Shown piece by piece: positions 8,781 to 17,658 of a stretch of 64,000 bases of DNA. Position 1 is the first letter of the stretch, and the number at the start of each line of letters is the position of its first letter. The stretch is from positions 22,261 through 86,260 of the forward strand of contig OMVW01000006.1 of the NCBI GenBank assembly GCA_900314595.1, in the 5' to 3' direction. The position numbers and the translations under genes were made by a program. The notes below the pieces were generated by a model that saw nothing but the letters and a program-made list of their open reading frames with translations, was not told the origin of the DNA and searched no databases. The stretch is from an uncultured Dialister sp. (GTDB lineage: Bacteria > Bacillota > Negativicutes > Veillonellales > Dialisteraceae).

Positions 8781-10747
8781 AGAGAGTCACACCGGGGAAA
8801 CTGATGAGGAAAAGGAGCATCTGGCTGTACGGATTTCTTTTCCTGATCGGGATTGCCCTTATATTGCGTCTCCTCTGGGTGCAGGTGGTGCAGGGACATC
8901 GCTATGAGGAAATGGCTATCAATCAGACCGCCGGCCTGCAGACTCTCTATTCCCCGAGAGGTACGATTTATGACAGAAATGGCAGGGAACTTGCCTTTTC
9001 TGTCATGGTGAAATCCCTCTTTGCAGATCCCGGCATTATGAATGTGAGTCCTGAGGAAGCTGCCAGGGAACTGGCTCCCCTTCTACATAAAGATGAGGCG
9101 CGTTTAGCCCGGGATTTGTCGGAGGATACCCGGTTCGTGTGGCTGGAACGGGTGATGGATCCGGAAGATTCCGATAAAGTCATTGAACTGATCAAAAAAA
9201 ATAAATGGCAGGGCTTTGCTTTTGTGGACGAGAGTCGCCGCTTCTACCCCAACGGTGCGATGGCAGCCAATGTGCTTGGCTTTGTAGGCCTTGATGACAA
9301 GGGACTGGATGGACTGGAAATGTCTCTCGATTCCCTCATTAAAGGCGGAGAAAACAAACAGAAAATCCTGACCGATGCCAGAGGCAATCCGATCCTGAAA
9401 TCCGCTATGGCTCCTTACAAGGCAAAGAAAGAGAAGTCCGTATATCTGACCATCGACCAGAATATCCAGTTTTATGCGGAAAGAGCCCTGGACCGGGCTA
9501 TGGCCTCCACCCATGCCAACGGGGGAATCATCATTGTCATGGATCCGAAAACCGGGGATATCCTGGCCCTGGGGAATCGTCCTTCTTACGATCCAAATCA
9601 TTTTGATAAAGCGACAGAGGCTGAATTCAAGAACAGGGCAGTGGTGGATATTTATGAACCCGGTTCCACATTCAAGCCGATCATTGCAGCCGCTGCTCTG
9701 GAAGCGGGTACCTATGATACGGAAAGGGTCTGGCACGATCCCGGTGAGGTCTGGGCCTCCGGACATGCCATCCGGAACTGGAATGATGAACCTTATGGTG
9801 ATGTACGGCTGGTAGATATTATCAAATTCTCCATCAATACCGGTTTTGCCCATATCGGTCTTCTGACCGGCGGAGAAACCTTGACAAAATTTGCCAAAGC
9901 TTTTGGCTTTGGTGAACCTACGGGCATTGAATTTCCCGGTGAGGGAAGCGGTATCCTTTTCAATCCGAAAGATATGCGGGCCATCGATGTGGCGACCATG
10001 TCCATCGGGCAGGGCATAGCCGTGACTCCCCTCCAGATGGTACAGGCTTACAGCGCCCTTGCCAATGGCGGTAAAATGGTAAAGCCGCATATCATCGATG
10101 CCATTAAAAATCCAGATGGTACCGATTATCAGGTGACACCGGTCGATTTCATCGGCACACCGGTTTCTGAAAAAACAGCAAATGACGTCAAAGATATGAT
10201 GGAAAAGGAAATATCTGAAGGCGGCGGTAACAATGCCCAGGTTCCGGGTTATCATATGGCCGGCAAAACAGGTACGGCCCAGAAAATCGATGCCCGGTAT
10301 GGCGGTTATCTGAAGAATCAGTATATCGCCTCATTCTGCGGATTTGGCCCGGTAGAGGATCCGAAAGCCATCTGCCTTGTAGTCCTTGATACGCCGAAAG
10401 GCGCCTTTTATGGAAGCCAGGTCGCAGCGCCGGTATTCAAGGAAGCCATGACGCAGATCATGCGCTACCTCAAAGTGCCTACGATTGAAGATAAAGAGGT
10501 CCATGCAAAACCGAAGAACCGGGATATTGAGCTGTACAAGCCGAAACTTCCACCGGAAAATGCAAAAGAATTCCGCCTCCCCAGCTTTACCGGCTGGTCC
10601 ATGCGGGATGTGGGCGAATGGCTCACCAGGGCAGGTCTTGGCTTCCAGCCGGAAGGCAGCGGATTTGCAGACAGCCAGTCCCCGGGAATCGGCGCCAAAG
10701 TCAGGAGAGGGGATAATGTGAAAGTTCATTTCACCCATCATGACTGA
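8777..10747 (+). CDS. ftsI: Peptidoglycan transpeptidase, FtsI/PBP2 (SpoVD-like) with C-terminal PASTA domain
   Basis: A class B penicillin-binding protein of 656 residues that cross-links peptidoglycan, most likely at the division septum. One N-terminal membrane helix lies at about residues 15-38, then a dimerisation domain and the transpeptidase domain with STFK (Ser297 as nucleophile), SINTG near residue 350 and KTGT near 497. The tail after residue 590 (LPSFTGWSMRDVGEWLTRAG) is a PASTA domain, usual in Firmicutes. It is coupled to cca by an ATGA overlap. Other division genes are not adjacent, so a SpoVD-type name is possible. Confidence 0.9.
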   Translation: MKRVTPGKLMRKRSIWLYGFLFLIGIALILRLLWVQVVQGHRYEEMAINQTAGLQTLYSPRGTIYDRNGRELAFSVMVKSLFADPGIMNVSPEEAARELAPLLHKDEARLARDLSEDTRFVWLERVMDPEDSDKVIELIKKNKWQGFAFVDESRRFYPNGAMAANVLGFVGLDDKGLDGLEMSLDSLIKGGENKQKILTDARGNPILKSAMAPYKAKKEKSVYLTIDQNIQFYAERALDRAMASTHANGGIIIVMDPKTGDILALGNRPSYDPNHFDKATEAEFKNRAVVDIYEPGSTFKPIIAAAALEAGTYDTERVWHDPGEVWASGHAIRNWNDEPYGDVRLVDIIKFSINTGFAHIGLLTGGETLTKFAKAFGFGEPTGIEFPGEGSGILFNPKDMRAIDVATMSIGQGIAVTPLQMVQAYSALANGGKMVKPHIIDAIKNPDGTDYQVTPVDFIGTPVSEKTANDVKDMMEKEISEGGGNNAQVPGYHMAGKTGTAQKIDARYGGYLKNQYIASFCGFGPVEDPKAICLVVLDTPKGAFYGSQVAAPVFKEAMTQIMRYLKVPTIEDKEVHAKPKNRDIELYKPKLPPENAKEFRLPSFTGWSMRDVGEWLTRAGLGFQPEGSGFADSQSPGIGAKVRRGDNVKVHFTHHD

Positions 10748-10785
10748 CGGCAGGATGGAAATATTAATTAAAAAAATTCAATTTC

Positions 10786-10832
10786 AAAAAAGCTGTGAAG
10801 ATGCAGGAACATTTTCACAGCTTTTATTTTTT
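10786..10832 (+). terminator. Terminator after ftsI
   Basis: AAAAGCTGTGAA pairs with TTTCACAGCTTTT across a loop of about 15 bases, followed by a T-rich run. Confidence 0.85.
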
Positions 10833-10914
10833 ATGGAGGGAAAAACGATGTAAAAAGATTGAAAAATTTAATAATGCCATGGCTTTTACAGCTCGTAAAA
10901 TTCCATGATAACTA

Positions 10915-10923
10915 TGCTATAAT
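10915..10923 (+). promoter_or_regulatory. Extended -10 promoter element of fhs
   Basis: TG (10915-10916), one base, then a perfect TATAAT (10918-10923). No good -35 box is seen, as is common for extended -10 promoters. Confidence 0.55.
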
Positions 10924-10981
10924 TAAAACAGATAGCTATTTTCTTATTTCAACATGTTTTTATTCAAGGGGGAAAGTAAGA

Positions 10982-12649
10982 ATGTTAAGCGATATTGAAA
11001 TTGCGCAGAGAGCAGAAATGAAGCCGATCACGGAAATCGGCGCTTCCATCGGCATTCCGGCGGAAGATCTGGAAAATTACGGCCCTTACAAGGCTAAAAT
11101 TTCTCTGAAATTTACCAAGGAACTGGAAAAGAAACCGATGGGCCATCTCATTCTGGTGACCGCTATTTCCCCGACTCCGGCAGGCGAAGGCAAGACGACT
11201 ACGACTGTAGGTCTCGGACAGGCACTGGCTCTCCTTGGAAAGAAGACCATGATCTGCCTTCGTGAACCGTCCCTCGGGCCCTGCATGGGCATCAAAGGCG
11301 GCGCAGCCGGCGGCGGCTACTCCCAGGTCGTACCGATGGAAGATATCAACCTCCATTTCACAGGAGACCTGCATGCTATCACTGCTACCCATAACCTTTT
11401 GGCAGCCATGGTGGACAACCATATCCAGCAGGGCAATGTCCTTGGCATCGATCCCAGAAGAGTAGTCTGGAACAGGGTCATGGATATGAATGACCGTGTA
11501 CTTCGTCATATCGTAGTCGGCCTTGGCGGTCATCCGGATGGTGTACCCAGAGAAGGCAGCTTCGATATTACCGTAGCTTCTGAAATCATGGCCATCCTCT
11601 GCCTGGCAACTTCCATCAGGGATATGAAGGAGCGGTTTGCAAAGATTATCGTCGGCTATACCTATGATAATAAGCCGGTTACCGCAGGAGACATCCATGC
11701 CCAGGGCGCTATGGCAGCCCTTATGAAGGATGCCCTGAAACCGAACCTCGTCCAGACACTGGAACATGTACCGGCCTTCATTCACGGCGGACCGTTTGCG
11801 AATATTGCTCACGGCTGCAACTCCATCCTGGCTACGAAAACAGCTCTCCACCTGGCTGACTATGTAGTTACGGAAGCCGGTTTCGGCGCTGACCTGGGCG
11901 CTGAAAAATTCCTGGATATCAAGTGCCGTTTTGCAGGCCTCAAACCGGAAGCGGCTGTCCTCGTAGCAACTATCCGGGCTCTCAAGATGAATGGCGGTAA
12001 GGCAAAGAATGAACTTACCGAATCGGATCCGGAGGCCGTGAAGAGAGGCCTGCCGAACCTCCTGCGTCATATTTCCAACCTGAAGAAATACGGCCTGCCG
12101 GTAGTGGTAGCTCTCAATATGTTCCCTGCTGATACTCCGGAAGAAAAGAAAGTCATCGAAGATGCCTGCAAAGAAGCAGGAGTCGAAGTGGCCGAATCCA
12201 CGGTATTCGTCAACGGCGGTAAAGGCGGACTCGAACTGGGCGGAAAAGTCCTGGCTGCTCTTGAAAAAGGCTCCGATTATAAACCGCTCTATGATGTGAA
12301 CCAGCCGCTCAAGGCAAAGATTGAAACCATTGCGAAAGAAATTTACGGAGCAGCCAATGTTCAGTATGACAGCGCTGCTGAAAAAGAACTGAAACACATT
12401 GAAGAAATGGGATTCAGGGATGTGCCTGTCTGCATCGCAAAGACTCCGGCATCCTTCACCGATGATCCCACAAAACTTGGCGCACCCACCGGCTTTACTC
12501 TTCATGTAAGAGAAGTCCGCCTTTCCGCAGGCGCAGGATTTGTAGTCGTTCTTACCGGCAAAGTCATGACCATGCCAGGACTTCCGAAACGTCCTGCAGC
12601 AGAACGGATTGACGTCGATGATGACGGAAATATTACGGGGCTCTTCTGA
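10982..12649 (+). CDS. fhs: Formate-tetrahydrofolate ligase
   Basis: A protein of 555 residues, the normal size. It makes 10-formyl-tetrahydrofolate from formate, ATP and tetrahydrofolate, or runs in reverse to yield ATP and formate. The ATP-binding [14 protein letters not shown] lies at about residues 64-77, and the [20 protein letters not shown] and [14 protein letters not shown] blocks are intact. The start at 10982 follows GGGGGAAAG and matches family N-termini; the longer in-frame version would begin upstream of the promoter element. The stop codon overlaps the folD start. Confidence 0.97.
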   Translation: MLSDIEIAQRAEMKPITEIGASIGIPAEDLENYGPYKAKISLKFTKELEKKPMGHLILVTAISPTPAGEGKTTTTVGLGQALALLGKKTMICLREPSLGPCMGIKGGAAGGGYSQVVPMEDINLHFTGDLHAITATHNLLAAMVDNHIQQGNVLGIDPRRVVWNRVMDMNDRVLRHIVVGLGGHPDGVPREGSFDITVASEIMAILCLATSIRDMKERFAKIIVGYTYDNKPVTAGDIHAQGAMAALMKDALKPNLVQTLEHVPAFIHGGPFANIAHGCNSILATKTALHLADYVVTEAGFGADLGAEKFLDIKCRFAGLKPEAAVLVATIRALKMNGGKAKNELTESDPEAVKRGLPNLLRHISNLKKYGLPVVVALNMFPADTPEEKKVIEDACKEAGVEVAESTVFVNGGKGGLELGGKVLAALEKGSDYKPLYDVNQPLKAKIETIAKEIYGAANVQYDSAAEKELKHIEEMGFRDVPVCIAKTPASFTDDPTKLGAPTGFTLHVREVRLSAGAGFVVVLTGKVMTMPGLPKRPAAERIDVDDDGNITGLF

Positions 12650-13497
12650 TGGCACTGGTTCTGGATGGCAAAGAAACCGCAGAGCACCTGAAAGGGGTTC
12701 TTAAAGAGAGACTGGAAGCTTTGCGGGCCAGAGACTATGAACCCAAACTGGCCATCATCCTGGCAGGAAGCAGCAAACCTTCCGCCATGTATGCGTCCTT
12801 CATGCAGAAAGTGGCCAAAGGCTATGGCATGGGAGCGGATATTTTCCGCAAAGGCGATGACGTGACAGAAGAAGAGCTGGGAAAGCTCATTACCGATTTG
12901 TCTAAAGACAGGAAATACACGGGCATCCTTATGATGATGCCTCTTCCGAAGGGTATTTCCGAAGAAAAGATGATTGCCCTCATCCATCCGGATAAAGATG
13001 TGGACGGACTCACCGATACCAATGCAGGCCGTCTCTCCTGCGGAAAGGCAGGACTCTTTGGATGTACGCCGAGAGCCGTCATGGCCATTCTTGATTATTA
13101 CCATATCGATATTGACGGTAAAAAAACAGTGGTCATCGGCCGGAGCAATGTCATCGGGAAACCGGTGTCCCTTATGCTCCTGAAGAAAAATGCCACGGTC
13201 ACCATCTGCCATTCCCATACGAAGAATCTGGCAGAAATCACCAGGGAGGCAGATATCCTGGTAGCTGCCGTGGGTCATGCGAACTGCGTGACAAAAGATA
13301 TGGTGAAACCGGGAGCCGTAGTCATTGACGTAGGCATCAACCGGGTAGAAGGAAAAACGGTAGGCGACGTAGATTACGAAGGAGTTTCCGAAATCGCCGG
13401 AGCCATCACTCCCGTTCCCGGAGGAGTAGGAAGCGTTACGACCACTATGGTGATTGAAAATATCATTGCAGCCGGAGAGAAACAGCTGGCACAGTAA
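12649..13497 (+). CDS. folD: FolD-type methylenetetrahydrofolate dehydrogenase/cyclohydrolase with altered catalytic residues
   Basis: A protein of 282 residues of the FolD family, which interconverts 5,10-methylene-, methenyl- and 10-formyl-tetrahydrofolate. The fold is well kept: DKDVDGLTDTNAGRL, GCTPRAV, VVIGRSNVIGKP and the C-terminal TPVPGGVG. In the usual YxxxK pair, Tyr48 is present but the catalytic Lys is replaced by Met52 (SAMYASFMQK). In the usual VQLPLP strand, the catalytic Gln is replaced by Met96 (LMMMPLP). Both are known to matter for the cyclohydrolase reaction. It overlaps fhs by one base, so both enzymes are made together. Family assignment is sure; bifunctional activity is not. 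Confidence 0.93.
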   Translation: MALVLDGKETAEHLKGVLKERLEALRARDYEPKLAIILAGSSKPSAMYASFMQKVAKGYGMGADIFRKGDDVTEEELGKLITDLSKDRKYTGILMMMPLPKGISEEKMIALIHPDKDVDGLTDTNAGRLSCGKAGLFGCTPRAVMAILDYYHIDIDGKKTVVIGRSNVIGKPVSLMLLKKNATVTICHSHTKNLAEITREADILVAAVGHANCVTKDMVKPGAVVIDVGINRVEGKTVGDVDYEGVSEIAGAITPVPGGVGSVTTTMVIENIIAAGEKQLAQ

Positions 13498-13515
13498 TAT
13501 TTCCTCCAAGAAATC

Positions 13516-13554
13516 AAAAAGAATGTACCGATTTGTCTTCGGTACATTCTTTTT
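13516..13554 (+). terminator. Terminator after fhs-folD
   Basis: AAAGAATGTACCGA pairs with TTCGGTACATTCTTT around a short loop, followed by a T run. Confidence 0.9.
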
Positions 13555-13624
13555 CTTTGTATTCTGTGGTAAAATGGATAGGACTTTTCTGGAGTTCTCT
13601 TCATTTATGATAGAAAGGAAATAT

Positions 13625-14479
13625 ATGGAAACCAATGCAGTGACCAAAGTGGTGACCGATGAAATCAGCATCACCGCCAAATTTATCGGAGATATGAAAA
13701 TGTTTGTCCTGAATAAGGGGATGGACATCGTGGAAGCCATCATCCTTTTCTGTATCGGCTACATCATCTGCCGGTATATTAGAAAAGTGGTGGAACACAT
13801 CCTGGACCGCTCCAAGGTGGATCCGTCGGCAAAGACATTTATTTCCGATATCATTTATTTCTTCTGCCTCGCGATTGTGACCATTGTGGCCCTGGGGACT
13901 GCCGGAGTCGCCGCAGGGACCCTGGCCGCTGCATTTGGCGGCATCGGTCTTGCCATTGGCCTTGGTCTTAAAGATAATATCGGAAACGTGGCTTCCGGCA
14001 TTTTCATCCTTATCTTCCGGCCTTTCAAGGTGGGCGATTATGTGTCTATCGGAGGCGCCCAGGGAACGGTAAAGGAAATCAGAATTATGTACACCAATGT
14101 GGCTACCTTAAGCAACCAGATGATCGTCTTCCCGAATTCCAAACTCATCAGCAGCGTCATCACCAACTATTCCGCTTTTGAAACGAGAAATTTGGAATTT
14201 ACTTTCGACGTAGGCTATGATACGGACCTTCGTAAATGCATTGCCCTCCTGAAAGAAGTCTTTACCGCCAATGATTATGTACTAGACAAAGAAAATCTTG
14301 CCATCTTCGTGAATTCCATGGCAGAATCTTCCATCAAAATCTACGTACGGGCCCAGGTGGACCGGGTCAAATATTTCGATGCCCAGAATGATCTCTATAT
14401 CAAAGTCAAAGAGGCCTTTGATGAAGCAGGTATCGATATTCCCTTCCCCCAGGTGGTCATCCATCAGGCAAAAGACTAA
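13625..14479 (+). CDS. mscS: Small-conductance mechanosensitive channel (MscS family)
   Basis: A membrane protein of 284 residues that opens under membrane tension to release solutes after osmotic downshock. Helices cover roughly residues 25-50, 70-90 and 95-125. The pore-lining helix is rich in Gly and Ala (AAFGGIGLAIGLGLKD), followed by the NVASGIFILIFRPFKVGDYV beta domain and the FPNSKLI segment. The start at 13625 has AAAGGAA upstream. Size and layout match E. coli MscS (286 residues). The gene stands alone. Confidence 0.95.
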   Translation: METNAVTKVVTDEISITAKFIGDMKMFVLNKGMDIVEAIILFCIGYIICRYIRKVVEHILDRSKVDPSAKTFISDIIYFFCLAIVTIVALGTAGVAAGTLAAAFGGIGLAIGLGLKDNIGNVASGIFILIFRPFKVGDYVSIGGAQGTVKEIRIMYTNVATLSNQMIVFPNSKLISSVITNYSAFETRNLEFTFDVGYDTDLRKCIALLKEVFTANDYVLDKENLAIFVNSMAESSIKIYVRAQVDRVKYFDAQNDLYIKVKEAFDEAGIDIPFPQVVIHQAKD

Positions 14480-14563
14480 AGCCGGATAGAGACGGATATC
14501 TTTTTGACCATCATAAAACTATCCGGACAGAGTTAAAAATTTTACAAATCACCAGATCAATCC

Positions 14564-14609
14564 TTATACCCGCTTTGCCACTCCCATCGGAGCAGCAAAG
14601 CGGGTATAA
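14564..14609. repeat. 46-base near-perfect hairpin, not a terminator
   Basis: Perfect 15-base arms (TTATACCCGCTTTGC at 14564-14578 and its complement at 14595-14609) enclose a CA/CA mismatch and a further CTCC/GGAG pairing with a 4-base loop. No T run follows on either strand. The right arm ends in GGGTATAAT, so it contains a potential -10 box. Confidence 0.8.
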
Positions 14610-15143
14610 TCATGTGGGACATGCTATGGATTGCGTCAGGAGATATCTTCCACCTGCCTGGAAAAGTCCCATAAAAAAAGCACTGCAAAAGCAGCGCCGC
14701 TTTCCCGAAATCTCCAATCCAAAAATGGAAATGGACGCAAACTATAAAACAGATGAATAACACAAAAAATCCAGCCGAAAGACCGGGAAATCCAGGAATA
14801 GCAGTATGCAATCAATCGGCTGCAGGGACTTTGGCCTGAACATGCAGGGACGGAGCTGCCGTATGAACAGTGGTGGCCGACAAGTTTTTCATGTCGTGAG
14901 AGAACTGTGTAATTCTGGAATTTCCTGTCTTTCGACCGGATTTTGTTTTGGTTTTTGTTTCTTGCGCGCAAGGGAGCTTTGAAAAAATTAATCGGATCCA
15001 TCCTTCCGCCCGCTTCGATCGATTTGTGTACATACAGGTTTTTGAAGAATTTCTCCGGAGCTCTTTCTCATCGCTCTGCCTATATAGTACAAAAAGAGGA
15101 AAATATTTTTGCAGAATTTAAATAAAATTTTTCTATATGCATT

Positions 15144-15180
15144 TCACATTTTCATTTATAGCAAGTAAGTGAAAATGTGA
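15144..15180. repeat. Inverted repeat upstream of a small membrane protein gene
   Basis: TCACATTTTCA (15144-15154) and its exact complement (15170-15180) are separated by 15 bases, 36 bases before the start of the 15216 gene. It could be an operator or a hairpin in the leader. Confidence 0.65.
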
Positions 15181-15215
15181 TGAAAGGGGAAGGAACCGGG
15201 TAAGGATAAAATCAG

Positions 15216-15635
15216 ATGGATCAGAAAATCATGCCGGACCTTTGCTCCTTTACGGCGTGCATTTTCATGCTTTATGAATGGAAAAAGTGCTACGGAGAAA
15301 TGGCATCGAGAGCCTTTAAAATCAGACTCAATATCAGCTGCGGCCTGATTTTCAGCGCTTTAGTACTTTTGGGATGCCTTGTGCATGAAATGAATTATTC
15401 CCAGGTAACCGGGAAGTTTGTTTTTTTCGTATATTTCTTTGTATGGGGCATACTATTTCCGATAGCCGTCTTGTATGGTAACAGGATTAAAATACTCAAT
15501 GCAGAGTACAGGAAAAAATATGAGGGCATGGATTTGCCCCGGGACTACAGCCGCTGGGTAGACTTCGGGAAAATAAGTGCGGTACCGATAGTTCTTTGGA
15601 TTGTATTTTTACTATTTTTGGTACTGTATGAATGA
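15216..15635 (+). CDS. Small multi-pass membrane protein of unknown function
   Basis: A protein of 139 residues. Hydrophobic segments lie at about residues 37-56, 66-86 and 118-137, so three membrane helices are likely. A charged loop (YRKKYEGMDLPRDYSRW) joins the last two. A purine-rich GGGGAAGGA lies about 20 bases upstream and GTAAGGA about 9 bases upstream of the ATG. I do not recognise a family. It sits in a gene-poor region between an inverted repeat and the T-box leader. Confidence 0.55.
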   Translation: MDQKIMPDLCSFTACIFMLYEWKKCYGEMASRAFKIRLNISCGLIFSALVLLGCLVHEMNYSQVTGKFVFFVYFFVWGILFPIAVLYGNRIKILNAEYRKKYEGMDLPRDYSRWVDFGKISAVPIVLWIVFLLFLVLYE

Positions 15636-15755
15636 TCCGTAGAGGATTCAATGATTATGAAAAGTTGGAATAAACCGCTCTGACCGATAGATGGAAACCG
15701 GTGAGATGAATCATCTGAAGGACTGTCGGTCATCCTGTATGGGATAGGAAGTTCT

Positions 15756-15869
15756 ATGAATAGATATTTTACCCCCGGCAGCCTCATTGGTTTAGTCGGC
15801 CTGGTGCTGGGGACGATTGCATTACTTATAGATTTTGAACCTGTATTTCCACTTTTTTCCTCTCATTGA
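15756..15869 (+). CDS. Possible 37-residue single-helix membrane peptide
   Basis: A short frame encodes one membrane helix (LIGLVGLVLGTIALLIDF) with a polar start and a Pro/Phe-rich end. TAGGAAG lies upstream of the ATG at a reasonable distance. The stop codon lies inside the -35 box of the T-box promoter. The hydrophobic composition argues against chance, but it is too short to be certain. Confidence 0.35.
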   Translation: MNRYFTPGSLIGLVGLVLGTIALLIDFEPVFPLFSSH

Positions 15870-15894
15870 CATCCTAAAGGAGTAATGCTATACT
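15866..15894 (+). promoter_or_regulatory. Promoter of the T-box controlled ECF operon
   Basis: A perfect TTGACA (15866-15871), a 17-bp spacer and TATACT (15889-15894). It starts the leader RNA near 15901. Confidence 0.85.
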
Positions 15895-15900
15895 CGAATC

Positions 15901-16147
15901 AATATAAAACCGATGAACGGGGAGAGTAGTAAAGAAGGAGCCATTCAAGGGAGCCGGGGAGAGTGGGAGTCCGGCATGGCGGTCTTTATGAATGGGCCCG
16001 GGAGGCGCAGCTTCGAGCCGTGCGGGGTAGAGGCTGACGGAAAGCTTCCGTTACAAGAATGAGCCGGACTTATGTCAATTTGGGTGGTACCGCGGAAATA
16101 TTCCTTTCGTCCCTTTGCTGAGAGCAGAGGATGAAGGGATTTTTTAA
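15901..16147 (+). promoter_or_regulatory. T-box riboswitch leader, specifier probably UGG (Trp)
   Basis: The leader shows the T-box elements in order: the GGGGAGAGTAG stem I base, the distal GAGTGGGAGTCCGGCA region, a GAA followed by TGG at 15993-15995 in the specifier-loop position, then the GGGTGGTACCGCGG antiterminator box at 16082-16095. A terminator (TCCCTT pairing with AAGGGA, then T residues, 16109-16147) follows. Uncharged tRNA bound to the specifier would favour antitermination and switch on the transporter. The UGG reading comes from aligning the GAA-codon-RCC pattern of known T-boxes and is less sure than the T-box call itself. Confidence 0.93.
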
Positions 16148-16170
16148 TTTCTATTTTTCAGGAGGTTATT

Positions 16171-17658
16171 ATGGAACAGGTCAGGGATGTATCAGAGCTT
16201 GTCTACACCAAGGCGAGAGGGGGTAAATTCCGCTGGCTCACCATTTCTACATTGATGCTGGCTATCGGCATGATTCTTCATCTTGTATCACCGTCGGTTT
16301 TCGGCTTTACGCCGAACTGGATGATTGCCTGCTATGTGGTGGCCATCCTTCTCACAAAGCCTAGCTACAAGCAGTGCCTGGGAATCTGTATGGTAGCGGC
16401 CCTTATGGAAGTCTTCACTTCCAAATCTGCTTTCCCCTATGGCGACTTTGCTTCTGAATTCTTCGGCGCCTATGTGGCCGGTTTCTTTGTCCACTCTGTG
16501 CCGCCCATTAAAATCGGGAAGCTTTCTCTCCGCCCAATGCTGGCAGGTTTTGTGACCACCATCGTTTCCGGCTGGACTTTCCTGTCCATCCTGACCCTGG
16601 TCATGGGGATTCCCCTCAAGGTTTATCTCTATGGCATGATGCCGGCCCTTTTCTTCATTGCTATCGGCAATGCTGTTATTACACCATTTCTTTATTTCCC
16701 GGCTTTGAAACTTTTCAAGTCCATGCACTACATGGCTGAATCGGATGTGGAAGACAGCGATCATTCCGGACTGGTATTAAAGCAGCAGAAGGAAGGAGTC
16801 ATCAGTGTGGAACATCTGACTCATACTTATCCTTTCGCTAAGGAACCGGCCCTGAAAGATGTGAATCTTTCCGTCGAAAAGGGAGATTTCATCGTTATTA
16901 CCGGACCAAACGGCGCAGGAAAGACGAGCCTTCTCATGTCTATGGCAGGTGCCATTCCCCAGTACTATGGGGGAACCATGCAGGGGATGGTTTTCACTGA
17001 CGGAAAAGCTGTGACACAGCATACCATTGCTGATCTCGCTTCTTCTATCGGTGTCATTCTTTCCGATTATAAAGCCCAGATCGTTACCCTTACGGTAGGG
17101 GAGGAAATGGCTTTTACCCTGGAAAACCATGGTTTCCCGCCGGATGAAATCAGGCGCCGTTCCAGGGAAGCGCTGAAAAAAGTCCATCTGGACGGACTGG
17201 AAGAAAGAAAAGTTTCCACCCTTTCCGGCGGTCAGTCCCAGAGACTGGTGGCGGCTGCAGTTCTGGCCGAAGAACCGGATGTCCTGGTTTTCGATGAACC
17301 GACTTCCGCCCTGGATCCGGAAGGAATTCGCGAATTTTATGAAATGGTGGGCGAACTCAATCAGAAAGAAGGACTCACCGTTATTGTGGCTGAACATCAT
17401 CTGGAAGCGGCCCTTCCCTATGCGACAAGATTTGTGCTCATGAATAAGGGTGAAATCGTGAGCCAGGGAAATCCCGAGAAAGTTATGCGGGCCATGGCGG
17501 AAAATCACATTTACGAAGAGGCCATTCCCGACATGTACAGGGCTCAGCTGGAACTGGAAAAAGAAGGAATTACTTTTGACAAGCCATTCCTGAATATTAA
17601 GGATGCACAGTATTCGGTGAATGAATATTTCGCAGAAGGAGGGGAAACACATGCTTGA
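16171..17658 (+). CDS. ECF transporter: substrate-binding S-component fused to EcfA ATPase
   Basis: A protein of 495 residues in two parts. Residues 1-195 form a membrane domain with about six hydrophobic segments, as in ECF S-components. Residues 205-470 are an ABC ATPase with Walker A GPNGAGKT near 243, signature LSGGQSQRL near 351 and Walker B VLVFDEPTSAL near 372. S-components are normally separate genes. With the next ATPase and EcfT the operon makes a complete importer. The UGG T-box suggests tryptophan or a related compound as substrate. The 3' end overlaps the next ATPase gene by 8 bases. Confidence 0.88.
   Translation: MEQVRDVSELVYTKARGGKFRWLTISTLMLAIGMILHLVSPSVFGFTPNWMIACYVVAILLTKPSYKQCLGICMVAALMEVFTSKSAFPYGDFASEFFGAYVAGFFVHSVPPIKIGKLSLRPMLAGFVTTIVSGWTFLSILTLVMGIPLKVYLYGMMPALFFIAIGNAVITPFLYFPALKLFKSMHYMAESDVEDSDHSGLVLKQQKEGVISVEHLTHTYPFAKEPALKDVNLSVEKGDFIVITGPNGAGKTSLLMSMAGAIPQYYGGTMQGMVFTDGKAVTQHTIADLASSIGVILSDYKAQIVTLTVGEEMAFTLENHGFPPDEIRRRSREALKKVHLDGLEERKVSTLSGGQSQRLVAAAVLAEEPDVLVFDEPTSALDPEGIREFYEMVGELNQKEGLTVIVAEHHLEAALPYATRFVLMNKGEIVSQGNPEKVMRAMAENHIYEEAIPDMYRAQLELEKEGITFDKPFLNIKDAQYSVNEYFAEGGETHA

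Larger units (their letters stand above)
14480..15215. other. Gene-poor region with inverted repeats
   Basis: About 735 bases with no convincing gene. Short reading frames on both strands lack good ribosome-binding sites and have low-complexity translations. The clear signals are a near-perfect hairpin at 14564-14609 and a second inverted repeat at 15144-15180. Part of the stretch could be decayed coding sequence. Confidence 0.5.

Noticed and set aside
10985..12655. A long open frame (556 codons) on the minus strand
   Set aside because: It is the mirror of fhs, a strongly conserved gene with its own promoter and ribosome-binding site; the minus translation has no family features.
12502..13743. 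A 413-codon minus-strand frame
   Set aside because: It spans fhs, folD and mscS in the opposite direction, crosses a strong terminator and shows no recognisable protein.
14575..14760. A 61-codon plus-strand frame in the gene-poor region
   Set aside because: It starts inside a hairpin arm, has no ribosome-binding site and a low-information translation.
14812..15033. A 73-codon minus-strand frame with a Lys/Thr-rich stretch
   Set aside because: No ribosome-binding site and no family resemblance; it may be decayed sequence.
15993..15996. Glycine (GGG) reading of the T-box specifier
   Set aside because: A shift by one base would give GGG, but the usual GAA-codon-purine-CC pattern fits TGG better.
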